Positions 19,680-29,486 of a DNA stretch of 64,000 nt are shown here, piece by piece (position 1 is the stretch's first letter; each line of letters opens with the position of its first letter). The notes below the pieces were generated by a model. The model had not been told where the DNA came from. It saw only the letters and a program-made list of their open reading frames with translations, and ran no database searches. The translations under genes were made by a program, and so were the position numbers. The DNA comes from Gracilaria gracilis (lineage: Eukaryota > Rhodophyta > Florideophyceae > Gracilariales > Gracilariaceae), in NCBI GenBank assembly GCA_030374805.1, contig JARGSG010000040.1:186001-250000 (forward strand), written 5' to 3'.

Positions 19680-20635
19680 CAACCGCTACATTTCTCGCGT
19701 CTTCGAGTCCAATAAACGCGACTCAATCCAGTATAGATGGTGTTCGAATGGTTTCACGGGCTTCAGGATCCGAAATGCCATCCGCGGCACGCTTCAGAGC
19801 CGGCCGGCATGAGAGTGGGAATAAACAAGAGCAGTCATGAGATGGGGAACAAGTGGCTTGACATCTGGGTTGCAACAGGCGCACATCATGAATGAGATCA
19901 ACAACAAAGACAAAGGCGAAGAGAGTTAGTTCAAAAGCCGCGTCGCTCCACCCAGCCAGATAGAGCTATGTTGGATGCGGCTATATTGTTTGATGCCCAG
20001 GCCGCACCTCTTATACATAGCTCTCACAGTGGCTCTTCCTGACGAAGTTCTTTGCAGCGCAATTTGTAAAGCGCGGCGCTGCTGGGGACTTGGTCAGGGG
20101 ACCACCATGGAAAGGGCTGGGTGCCGCTTAGCGGAAGAAGAGAGATGGCAAGCCGGAGAAGGTGGTCGCGGTTTCTTTTTCCCTGGAAGCCCCAAGCCCT
20201 TTTTCGACGCTCCTCTGGTAACGCTGAGTGACAGCTCATACCCAAAAGTAAAAATTGCAACAGTAAATACGTCTATATTCATAATATGCGCAGCGCACTT
20301 TAATAGCAGAAGACTCAACGCTCCTACTAATTGAAAATCTTGGTACCAAGTAGTAAGTTACCTACAGCAATACCTCGCAAACGCATACCGCTTGAGCCAC
20401 GAGTACTACAAAGATGCATAGGTAAGGTCTATGCCTTGGTAACAAAGGAAAGAAAAAGGTTGGTAATCGGGCTTGATGAAAAGATATAGGCACCACTTCC
20501 TAGACGAAAGCACAGACACCCAACGATGTTCAATTTAATACAAACAAAGACAAAGATAATATGCATTTCAAGCTGTCACCTAGCCTTACTAAATAATCAA
20601 TTATTGATGATATCACTTTGGTAACGCTGAGTGAC
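19680..20635. other. No gene recognised
   Basis: Short frames only. An 18-bp sequence TGGTAACGCTGAGTGACA occurs at 20,216-20,233 and again at 20,619-20,636, just before the next gene. In both places it reads LVTLSD in one frame. Confidence 0.4.
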
Positions 20636-20639
20636 AAAA

Positions 20640-21143
20640 ATGTCAAAGCGGTTGCGATGTTTGCGAATGGGTGATTTGCGTAATGGCATTACCGGTTCAA
20701 GCGCACAAGGAAGGACCGGCGCGGTTGCTGCACTCACAATCGTGGACGTGGAAAAAGAGTCTGCAATGAAAGCGGTGCAGTGGAGTGCGACGGCTCCAAA
20801 GTGGCGGACGGCGCAGTACGGGTTCTGCATTGAGGGTCGATGTGCCACAAAGAAGTGCACTGCATATAGAAAACTTGCTATCTGCAATCAACAGTTTGGA
20901 ACTTTTGATGTAGACTGTGTGGGTGCAAAGTGTTGCATGTGTCTGAATAGGGTGAACAAGCCAAACCTAGGTTTCAATAAGTGCTTCTACAAGCCGCGGA
21001 ACGAAGTGAAACAAGAGAATTCTTTCAAATCGTTGCTTGTAATTACATATCATCTGGTGAAAGGAAGGATAGAGATGGTCCGCAAATGTCTGAACACACA
21101 ATTGCGGAGACAGGCATGCAAGCACGGATACCTGCTCGCATAG
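20640..21143 (+). CDS. Cys-rich, probably zinc-binding small protein
   Basis: 167 residues from ATG 20,640. The core is GFCIEGRCATKKCTAYRKLA, ICNQQFGTFDVDCVGAKCCM and CLNRVNKPNLGFNKCFY. The spacing G-x4-G-x-C-x4-C-x-A-Y ... G-x-F-D ... C-x2-C ... G-F-x-x-C is that of a treble-clef or RING-like zinc domain seen in uncharacterised eukaryotic proteins, but I cannot name a family with certainty. N-terminal part is basic (MSKRLRCLRMGDL). The frame is intact. Either a small functional zinc protein or the well-preserved end of a longer gene. Confidence 0.5.
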   Translation: MSKRLRCLRMGDLRNGITGSSAQGRTGAVAALTIVDVEKESAMKAVQWSATAPKWRTAQYGFCIEGRCATKKCTAYRKLAICNQQFGTFDVDCVGAKCCMCLNRVNKPNLGFNKCFYKPRNEVKQENSFKSLLVITYHLVKGRIEMVRKCLNTQLRRQACKHGYLLA

Positions 21144-21685
21144 AACGTTTAAAGCGGCAATGTAAGCAGTGTATGTATTGTATGTAATAGTTCAACAACA
21201 GTTGACATCCCATTGTTCTTTCTTGTGCGCAGAACCTTGGGCAAACTGGCCCGCCAGTAATTGGCACTTCAGTTCTGTGGACACCGTTCTGTACGTTAAA
21301 AGGTACAGGATCTTAAGGATACATTTAGTTACCCAGCTTCGTATACAGGTATCTCTTTCGAGAAGTGCGCGTGTTGTTGACAAGTGCTAAGTCTAAGTAG
21401 ACGTAGAGAGAATTCGGCGAGAAGTTGTTTCAAACGACTAAAATGTTTACATAAGCGAGACATCGAAATGTCGGAAGTGAGAGGGACATACGTCCTTCGT
21501 AGTACCGGGCCTGGGGCAAGAGAGCCAATGCTCTGCATGTCTGAAGCTTTGCCTTTCGAGTCTTCAGTATTCACTTTCTGTCATTTTCTGAAATCTCTTC
21601 AAAGAACTCCAGGGCATCCTGACCATGTCCCCATTCCCCTGAACTGTTTAAGTATGCAGTTCTTGCTGAAATGGGTTCCAGATTC
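21144..21685. other. No gene recognised
   Basis: The plus frame open from 21,384 contains EVRGTYVLRSTGPGARE, unrecognised, before it reaches the peptidase-like part at about 21,690. Confidence 0.3.
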
Positions 21686-21689
21686 AAAG

Positions 21690-22130
21690 GTCCGGGGAAA
21701 AGTGTACCGTCTAAGCCACAACGGCCAGAGGGAGACGAAGGACAAATACCTTGCTAATATCCTTGGAAACCATTTAGAAATGGTGAACATACTTGGACAT
21801 AACAGCTACGCAGGGCTTCTTTTCGCAGACCGACTCAAATGCAGCTTCTCTTCTCGGCATTGGGTCTTGAACTTCATGGGCAAGACCCACCGATTTGGAG
21901 CACGACTGAGGCCTTTGAGGAACTGCAGAGCAGGTTAACTGTATAAGAACCGGGCGAGGATGTAGCCGTGCCAACTTCGTTTCACCATTTTGTTGGGTTA
22001 TGAAGCGGGATACTATACCTACGTTTTTGCTCGTGTCGCTGGCTGGTGGGTTCCAAATGCTTCTCTAGGCCCAGGGAAAGCATCGTCGGTACAAGGAAGA
22101 GTTCGATGGAAAGGACGATCATCCTCGGTG
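21690..22130 (+). pseudogene. Mitochondrial intermediate peptidase (M3 metallopeptidase) fragments
   Basis: First piece (21,690-21,890): KVRGKVYRLSHNGQRETKDK and ANILGNHLEMVNILGHNSYA with LLFADRL, matching the pre-catalytic helices of the M3 family (R-x-x-x-A-x-L-x-G-x-x-S-Y-A-x-x-x-L-x-D). Second piece (21,965-22,070, another frame): CQLRFTILLGYEAGYYTYVF and ARVAGWW, matching the post-catalytic 'WQLRFgHL.GYgAgYYsYL.aR' block; then a third frame with CFSRPRESIVGT. The HExxH zinc site lying between these blocks in the intact enzyme is missing, so the middle has been lost. The parent enzyme trims octapeptides from imported mitochondrial proteins. Confidence 0.6.
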
Positions 22131-22374
22131 TCCACCGAACAGAAAGATTTTTGTTCCGTTCATCTATTGAGATAGTTTCACTGTTACAAGCCTCTTGGTT
22201 TGCAGGTTCAATCTCATATCTCCGCGATATGCTCTACGTCCTTCACAAGAATTGGAGGAGCAGTTCGTTGAGCTCAGTGTACACCTGGATAACTGCAAGA
22301 ATTATTGCCAATACGTCTGATGCTTGTGCTCTTCTTCAGCAAGTACCACAATTTTATGGTGAACGGTCGCGTAG

Positions 22375-22475
22375 CCCGGGCCGTCGTGCTTGAGCGAGAA
22401 GTTCTAGTCGTTAAACTTCTGGCTGAAGGTGGACTTGCCGCCCGTGCCGTTGTGGTTGGTGTACCGCAGTCTGTG
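22375..22475 (-). pseudogene. Cyclophilin (peptidyl-prolyl isomerase) shard
   Basis: On the minus strand about 30 codons read RYTNHNGTGGKSTFSQKFND, TAG, NFSLKHDGPGY. This is the cyclophilin segment usually ending FxDENFxLKHxGPG, with the Glu codon changed to TAG. Nothing of the gene is left on either side. This very short piece shows how small the shards here can be. Confidence 0.75.
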
Positions 22476-22479
22476 CGCA

Positions 22480-23050
22480 TGCGTAGCAAATTATATTATA
22501 GACTGTCTCTGAGCCCCTGCAGAGTCACGAAAGATGTTGAAATACATAACAGTTATGGATTTGGCTTCTTTGCGGTTTCCACAAACTGCTTCGCACAGTC
22601 GTGAGCCCATTCTCGTGTTGAGGAAGAGTGGACTTTGATCTATTGCAGGAGTGCTCTTCGGACGGAGGAGTTTGTCCTACCACAAGGCGGAATCGCTCAG
22701 GTTCCTGTAAAGCCATGCCGACGCACGCTTCAGGTTTGACGATGCAACAACATGCAGGCCTGTGGCCCATTCCGGAAGGAATTCCTTCAGAAGAAAGGTC
22801 TAGCTAGACGTGATGATCTGATGCTCGACAACATCTGCAAGGTGCAACGTATCTATCTATCGGGTGGAAAAACAAGCGAGGCAGGAGCGTGTTGCAACTT
22901 ACGAACATCACATATTCGGCGGAGCGCACTTTGTCGGAAATAACTGAAACATACTGAAGGTGTCGCAAGATTGCTGCTAATTGGGATAGAACTTAACCAC
23001 GGGATTTACTCTGCATGAACAAAACAGACGTGAGGACTGTAGCTCTGTCT
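22480..23050. other. No gene recognised
   Basis: Only short frames; the plus strand near 22,755-22,870 (FRKEFLQKKGLARRDDLMLD) is protein-like but unassigned. Confidence 0.3.
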
Positions 23051-24900
23051 ACGAGAGAAGCTAGAACGGCTGAGAAGCGCAAGTCACGTGAGCACACACC
23101 TGCACAGGCTGTGCAGTTTTAGCAGTCATCTTTGTAAGCACAGCACTCATCCCTTCTCCACGTGCGCGTAGTCTTCCATGCGTTTGCCAACCGCGCGCGC
23201 GCAAGCCAGCACAGCCGCGAGCGGCAGGTGCTCGGCGCGTCGGGTGACATATAGACACACACGCTCGGAGCAATGAGCGTTGGTGTGCAATCAGAACGCC
23301 ACAGCCAAACGAGATCATTTTGTTCATTTCGCTCGCCAACTCTGTGTGCCGCTCGACGCGCAACTGTAACACTGCTGGCGAGCCAACGCGCGTGCCGCGC
23401 AACACCGCTTGCGCATCGCCCACACGCGCGCGCGCGCGCCCTCGGCTAGTGGCTGAGCCACCGGCAGTAAGCGGTAAGAGCAACGCTGTTCGCGGTGCTG
23501 CCGCAGTAGCACAAGCCGACGGCGGAGGCGGCGCAGTGCGGCAGGCCGTGCTTGTCGGTCGGCGCCGCTGTGCGCGTCACGGGCGTGTGCGCCGCGCCGC
23601 GTGGCTGCAAGCGAGAACGCGCTCGCACCATCGCGCGCGCGCGCGGTGCCACCAAACGCCCCATTGGTTTGGCCTCAACGCGCTTTTGTGCGCACGGCGG
23701 CAGTTGAGCGTGCTCACGGCGCACGCGCGCTCCCTTGCCGCTACTGCTGTAATTTCACGCACCCCACAATGGCCAACGTATGTGCGCAACTGTGCCACTC
23801 GACGCGCTGGTGCACCAGCTGCTGCCCGCTGGCACGCGCGCTCGTGCTCGTGCGCGCGGTGGCGCTGAACAACGCACGCCTCGCGTAGTGAGCCAAACAC
23901 GATGCGCAGGTAAAACTCAGTGTAATTATGGAGTCATTAAAAGTTCATTACTTTACGTTTTTGTTTTTGCATATCGTTCAATTCTCATCATCTGCTATCC
24001 TTAGGTAAGGCGCTCACGCCCTTACCCTCTTCGACGCACATAATTTCGCAGCCGCCGCCAACATCATGTCACCCATTCAAAGCAAAGGACAGCGCCCAGA
24101 GGGGATATATACAGCAGTACCCTCCGAATGTGTGCAAGGTGTGTGCGAGCGCGCCGTATAATACATAGCGGATGCACAGCGTGTGCAACGTGTGTAAGTG
24201 TCACTTTATGCCACCGCAAAAAGTCCTCATGCCACAATCCTTCACAGTTGTCGTTTGCTTCACGCGCAATGCTCTGCGCCTTTACTGCGACGACATGCGT
24301 GCGACGACGTGCGTGCGACGATACGCGCGTGCGACGACACGTTTGCGACGAGCGCGCGTGACGCCGGCGCGTCGTATTTGGTTGCGGGCAGCTGTTTTGT
24401 GCGTGCGGTGCGTGCGGCGGCGGGTGTGCGCGAACGGCAGGTGTGTGCGCGGACGGCAGGTGTATGCGCGGACGGCAGGTGTGTGCGCGGACGGCAGGTG
24501 TGTGCGCGTACGGCAGGTGCGCGCCTCGGAAGCGCAGGGGCGCGCGGCGGCAGTTACTGAGCGTTAGGGTTGTGTGAAGGAAAAGTAAGTTTCATGCGTT
24601 TGTCGTGTCTGTGCGTAAACTTAGCGCGCGCGCGCGCGCGCGCGCGCTCGTGCGTGTGTGCTCCTCTCATCAAGTGTGATTCGACGCGCAACAGGAGCGC
24701 CTGCATACACAACTGATACGCTGCCGCGGCCCGCGTAACCGCCCACACACGCCAACTGTTCCCAAACCAAACCGGGCATGTTCCGCGTAGCGCAAGCGCA
24801 CCGCTGGCAGGGCGACGCGCGTGCAGGACGCTGCGCGGGCAGGACGGCGCGCGGGCAGGACGGCGCATACGCCAACAAATAAGTCTGTAAAATAGATTGC
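23050..24900. repeat. GC-rich repeat region with minisatellites and a CG run
   Basis: A strongly GC-rich stretch (CGCGCGCG-rich) without a credible gene; all long frames are Arg/Ala/Cys-rich. Contains GTGCGACGAC units (24,290-24,350, as at 10.0 kb), a 19-bp minisatellite at about 24,426-24,520 (GACGGCAGGTGTGTGCGCG, ~5 copies) and an alternating CG run near 24,623-24,647. Confidence 0.7.
24426..24520. repeat. 19-bp minisatellite, about 5 copies
   Basis: Units of GACGGCAGGTGTGTGCGCG with single-base variants (GTGTAT, GCGCGTAC). No ORF is implied. Confidence 0.8.
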
Positions 24901-24949
24901 AAGAGGAATACATCCGGTAAAAATGTGTATGTGAAGAAAGCAAACAGAG

Positions 24950-25995
24950 CGCAAGAAGGAAACTTATTTTAAGCGCTTTATTTTACAGGCACAGGCACAA
25001 GCAAAGTTCAAATCTCCTCGCACCCGCAACCTCAATTTGAATGCTTCTCTGTCAGTGCACGCGATCGCGCGATCCAGGGCGTGAGTGCACAGATTGCGCC
25101 CGTAACACCCGTAACACATAAGATAAGCCGTTAGGACGAGTCTTAGGCTACCTTCCGTGATACGGACGTGTTGAGAGCTAACCTTTGCCCTCATAATCTG
25201 CGTACACGTAGCTCGGTTTTCCCTTGAGGGTTGCACGTATATTATGGCCAAGCTGGATCAAGCTCACTGCCCTACCCTTGGTACATTGGACCACGCCTTC
25301 GCAGCTTGGAGATTATATGCAGCACCGTTGGTAGTAGGCTTTGATTCAATTTCGTTTCAGAGAATACATAAATGAAGCACGAGAGATATATATCTCTCGC
25401 TTCATTATTGTAATCTGTGAGCAAACGGCTCGTGTTTGGTATCTTTCTCTCTTGAATAAGGGGATAGAACAATAAGGCAACCTATCGTCCCGATGTCTAA
25501 AGCTGACTCTCTTTGCCACTGACAAAAACAAGGCATGGAGAAATTCCAATGGTTCTTTACCGGTGCTCTTCTGCATTAAAACTCAGTTCAGTATGCATAC
25601 CACATATGGAAAATGGGGGAGTCAAACGAATATCCTGTGAACACACAACTGACTTTGCGGTGTAATGGCACCATTAATGGGTGTGAGTTCTCTCTGTCGA
25701 GTTCATTCTCACGGTCCACAGACTCATCAAGAAAGCCATAAATGATATGAGGGGTACAATTTATTGTGTTGTTGTCAAGTGGAGGTGTCCAGGACTTTTG
25801 TCAAAGTGCGTCATAGCTGGAATAACTGCAGTTTTGCTCGATGCTACACTATGTCAGTCACGCCCCGGGTTTGCCTTCACCAATTGACCTCATAAACTTA
25901 CGGATGTCGTGAAGGAGAGGGAGCACAGAAATGCAGATCGATGAGACACGAACACAACGAAGTTTCTGTAGTGAGAGTGCATTCACATTGCAGTT
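24950..25995. other. Intergenic stretch with one palindrome
   Basis: No supported gene. The near-perfect palindrome at 25,371-25,406 (AATGAAGC(AC)GAGAGATA against TATCTCTCGCTTCATT) stands out; the 2-nt AC bulge is the only asymmetry. Confidence 0.45.
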
Positions 25996-26005
25996 CTCAA
26001 AAGGG

Positions 26006-26013
26006 TATAAAAG
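26006..26013 (+). promoter_or_regulatory. TATA box of the 26.1-kb gene
   Basis: TATAAAAG inside AAGGGTATAAAAGGAGGG, about 94-101 nt upstream of the ATG at 26,107. Confidence 0.55.
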
Positions 26014-26106
26014 GAGGGCTCGCGTGCCATCAGAAGTTGAGGACGAAAGGAAACACAAACAATACCATTCGAAGACAGCAAAGTGACCAAGGAAGACTCC
26101 TGAAAT

Positions 26107-26978
26107 ATGAGGTTCCAAGGTCTATTTGCCGTCTTTAAGCAAAACGAAGTCACGAAACTTCATGGTCCAGGGGGGTCTGCAGGGGTCCACGATGATGGTG
26201 GTGACGTGCAGGGCATCTTTCAGTTTGGGGAGGCTGATAAGATGGAGGCGTCAACATCAAAACCTCAAGTGACTGCTGCTCGCTCCCTTGGCAAGAGGGT
26301 CATGAACTTGGTTGGAAAGCTGCCCGTTCGCCTCGGGAAAGGAATGCAGGCATACTTTGGTGAGGGTGGCAAGGCGGGAGAGGGGAAAATGTGGGAGATA
26401 TACCCACCGCTATTGAGAAGGAGTACGTAAGTCGAGAGGAAGAGGACGATAGGTGGTACGACTCGTTCTTAAAGCCAATGCCCTTCACAATGGTACATGA
26501 CTCTGAACTACTACCAGTTCTAGAGCAAGAGGAGGAGGAAGAGGCGGAATGGGGTGATTTGTTTCCGAAGCCAATGCTGTTTAGAAGGGTAGATGATTCC
26601 GAACTCTTGCTTGTTCTGCAGCTGCAGGAAAGGGAGGAACTTTACTGGGCGGAACGTTACTACGAAGAGGAGTACTTGGAGAGTCATGTGGTGTCCTTCA
26701 GTGAAAGCCATGGTAGTGAACAAGACTTCTGGGGTTCACTACCGACGGCTGAAACTAGGAGGGCCTCTGACGAGAGAGCCAAGCTCGAGAAAGGAGTCAT
26801 GGTAGACCTAACAATGTCCGTGACGAGCGTGAGGTTTAGAAGTGATAAGGAACCTAGCCGTACTACGGCGTCAACGTCACAAGATACACTGCCTGAGCCA
26901 CGAGGTTTTGATGACCCGGATGAGAGGAAAGTTTTAGTTGCGACTTTGTCGGCACTGGCAAGCTCCGAATCCATTTAA
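26107..26978 (+). CDS. Unrecognised acidic protein in two overlapping frames
   Basis: ATG 26,107 opens a frame (MRFQGLFAVFKQNEVTKLHG .. LGKRVMNLVGKLPVRLGKG) ending at 26,430. The -1 frame is open from about 26,391 to 26,978. It carries an internal duplication, DSFLKPMPFTMVHDSELLPV versus DLFPKPMLFRRVDDSELLLV, and a long E-rich stretch. The two probably form one protein separated by a one-base indel near 26,385. No canonical slippery heptamer is in phase, and a GTAAGT at 26,426 might instead be a splice donor. A clear TATA box precedes it. I know no such family. Confidence 0.5.
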
Positions 26979-27151
26979 ATATAGGGGTCCTGTGCCACAG
27001 GGTACGACCAACGTCTCTCACAGCGCCAGGATTACGAGTGCGAGCCTGCACTATCCTTCGTATCGCTGTGCCCATTGCGTTTTCTCGTTTGAATAATAGG
27101 TCCTAGCCATGGGCTTGTCCGCCGAACGATTTTTGCTTCCTGTGCACGGAA

Positions 27152-27427
27152 ATGGAGCGCGAAAACGGCGTGAGTGAAATGGACGCCAAGTCTGACCACG
27201 AAATACTTCGTGGCTTCCTATCCAACCAGCTCGCTAAATATGAGATGAGGGAGTTGCTCCACGATCGTCTAGCACTTAAGGCCAGGACTCGAGGGAAACA
27301 GTCAAAGAAACGCGCCCTAAGCTTCGACCCGACGCAGTTACAGGTCGATACTCGTCCGTTATCATCCGCCCTCCACTTGGAATGGGAAGCGGAGAATCCA
27401 AGTCCCTTACACTTTTGGTTTGCGTAA
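27152..27427 (+). CDS. Small unrecognised hydrophilic protein
   Basis: 91 codons from an ATG at 27,152 (MERENGVSEMDAKSDHEIL, then LSNQLAKYEMRELLHDRLAL), acidic/basic and helix-like. The opposite strand overlaps it with another plausible frame, so only one of the two is likely to be real. Confidence 0.35.
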   Translation: MERENGVSEMDAKSDHEILRGFLSNQLAKYEMRELLHDRLALKARTRGKQSKKRALSFDPTQLQVDTRPLSSALHLEWEAENPSPLHFWFA

Positions 27428-27611
27428 CACATCCGCCTTCGCCTCCATCCAATACCATCTGCTGTAGCTTGTTTCCGCACCCAAATCCTTTCTGAGAAGC
27501 AAAGGACGACGATGGACCAAAAAGCCCGAAGCAAATCGCCGCGAAGCACGCCACAAGTATCACACCCCCAACGAGCGCGTTCACCCTCAACTTCTTTCGC
27601 ACGTTCTTCAT
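27276..27611 (-). CDS. Small single-pass membrane protein candidate
   Basis: From ATG 27,611 the frame starts MKNVRKKLRVNALVGGVILV followed by ACFAAICFGLF, a positively charged end and one good membrane helix, then a soluble tail. This topology recalls small mitochondrial inner-membrane assembly factors, but that is only a resemblance. Confidence 0.3.
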   Translation of the reverse strand: MKNVRKKLRVNALVGGVILVACFAAICFGLFGPSSSFASQKGFGCGNKLQQMVLDGGEGGCVTQTKSVRDLDSPLPIPSGGRMITDEYRPVTASGRSLGRVSLTVSLESWP

Positions 27612-27815
27612 CCGGTTTGAACGGGGTTCTAATCCCAAACCCCATAGCTTCTCAACCGTTGCACAGACGATGGGAAAGAAACGGGCATGTAAAATGTTTC
27701 TAACGAGTTGTTCGGATTTCTAAAGCTTTACCATGCACAATCTGGCATAACTTTACCAGGACCTGGGGAGCCCGTTTTCGCCATTAGTCAGGAAAAGCCC
27801 TGCGCCAAAAGGGGC

Positions 27816-28076
27816 ATGACATCGCGAAGGTCCCGAAAGAAGCAATCGCAAACGTCCACACAGAAAGAGAAGAAATCTGGATCTATGTCAAAGGCATCCC
27901 GAACTGCAAAATGCGGACCACATGAAGCACAGCTTACTTGTATGGACGCGGAAAGCAAGGCTCAGCAAATATCGGAAGCCGACATGGCGGATAGCATCAA
28001 AACACGAATGAAGAACAAAGATGCTCGTTTTGTACCCAACGAGGAGCGAGGAAATTCGACAGGATCGCCCACATGA
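27816..28076 (+). CDS. Small basic protein candidate
   Basis: 86 codons from ATG 27,816 (MTSRRSRKKQSQTSTQKEKK .. SEADMADSIKTRMKNKDA), highly hydrophilic with no hydrophobic core. It may be a disordered protein or chance. Confidence 0.25.
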   Translation: MTSRRSRKKQSQTSTQKEKKSGSMSKASRTAKCGPHEAQLTCMDAESKAQQISEADMADSIKTRMKNKDARFVPNEERGNSTGSPT

Positions 28077-28244
28077 GCTCAAACAAGGTGTTCCTCTCGG
28101 GAATCAGCACTACAAGAAATCGGCCGCGCAACGCAAGGAAATAGGTCAAGGAAATAGGTCAGAAAGCGAACATGCAATTCGGTGAGGGACGTTTTCGCGG
28201 ATAGACGTTGAAAACTTGTGATGCACCACTACCCACCTGTTGCA

Positions 28245-28530
28245 ACAGCGCAATACGGTCGGAAAGACATTAGAACGGGAACCCGTAAGCCGGTTTCCAC
28301 AGGCGATAGGTTACAGCCGAAACATCTTTCGACGATACCGCGGTAGTCACTATTTAGAGACGGCGCGATACGGTCGAAGAGACATTTGGACGGGAATCCA
28401 TAAGCCGGTTTCCATAGGCGACAGGTTACAGCCGAAAGATCTTTCGACGATACCGCGGTTGTCACTCTTTGGCGATGGAGCGATAAGGGTGGAAGGACAG
28501 CCGGATGGAGCTACTAGAACGAGAAAGGGC
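28245..28530. repeat. ~116-bp diverged tandem repeat, locus 2
   Basis: About two and a half copies with period 115 (AAGCCGGTTTCC at 28,287 and 28,402), including ACAGCCGAAAGATCTTTCG, GATACCGCGGT and GCGATACGGTCGAAGAGACA. Same unit order and orientation as the repeat at 11,250. Confidence 0.8.
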
Positions 28531-28904
28531 TCACCCGTTTATTCAAATGAGAAATCTCGGGCAGAGTGGAAGCATATTTGGCTCTCTGTCTACGTGTATG
28601 AATTTGGTCGTCTGCTATGGATACAAGACAAGCTTGAGCGCCCTGTATTTGAAACTGCTTCGCCAGCTGCTTTGCGCGCTGCTCCGCGCGTCTGCGTGGC
28701 CAGTGGCCACTGGCCACGCTGTACACGTCGTGCACTGCACGATGTGCACTGCACATTGTGCAGCAGCATGATGCCCGTTCTGTTCTCGCTGTTGCACCGT
28801 CCATTTCGGCGCTTTCAAAGGCGCACAAACTGGACGCTCTCCGCGCCACTGCGCAGCTGAGCGCATCGCGTACGCGCCATCTGCAGCGCGTCGCCCGCCA
28901 TCCG

Positions 28905-29330
28905 CACCGCGATCTGCGCCGCCCGCCGCGGCCGCGGCCGCCACCCCTCCAGCAGCAAGTTAGGTCTCCGCCCGCCTTCCGGCGTCCCCACCCGCCATCC
29001 ATCGCCGCCCGCCCGCCGTCCCCGCCCGCCGTTCGTCGCCGCCCGATCGCCCGCCGTCGCCGCCCGCCCTTCGTTGCCGCCCGACCGCCCGCCGTCGCCT
29101 CCCGACCGCCCGCCATCGCCTCCGCCGCCGCCACCCTTCCAGCAGCAAGCCATGTCTCCGCCCGCCTTCCGGCGTCCCCACCCGCCATCCATCGCCGCCC
29201 GCCCGACGTCGCCTCCTGACCGCCCGCCATCGCCACCGCCGCCGCGGCCGCCACCCCTCCAGCAACAAGCCATGTCTCCGCCCGCCTTCCGCCGTCCCCG
29301 CCCGCCCTCCATCGCCGCATGCCCTTCGTA
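28905..29330. repeat. GC-rich minisatellite, three long copies
   Basis: A unit containing CTCCAGCAGCAAG..ATGTCTCCGCCC and CCTTCCGGCGTCCCC occurs near 28,945, 29,135 and 29,255, embedded in CGCCCGCC-rich filler. It yields long Pro/Arg or Gly/Ala frames on both strands with no protein-like content. Confidence 0.75.
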
Positions 29331-29486
29331 ACAAAAAACTTGCGCTACCGACGCTGAAACCTTCGCGACGGGCCAAGGACCAATGCCTCCAAACAAGCGT
29401 GGCAGTGGCGTGGCATTGCTCCCCAGAACAGGAGGCCAACCTCGCTGTGTGAACATTTTACTTCAAGAGACGCTGTCTTGACCTGG

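Noticed and set aside
26380-26430. Programmed -1 frameshift in the 26.1-kb gene
   Set aside because: No X-XXY-YYZ heptamer in phase and no obvious downstream structure; an indel is simpler.
28514-29456. Gly/Ala/Arg-rich minus frames of 200-270 codons
   Set aside because: Generated by the 28.9-29.3 kb minisatellite.
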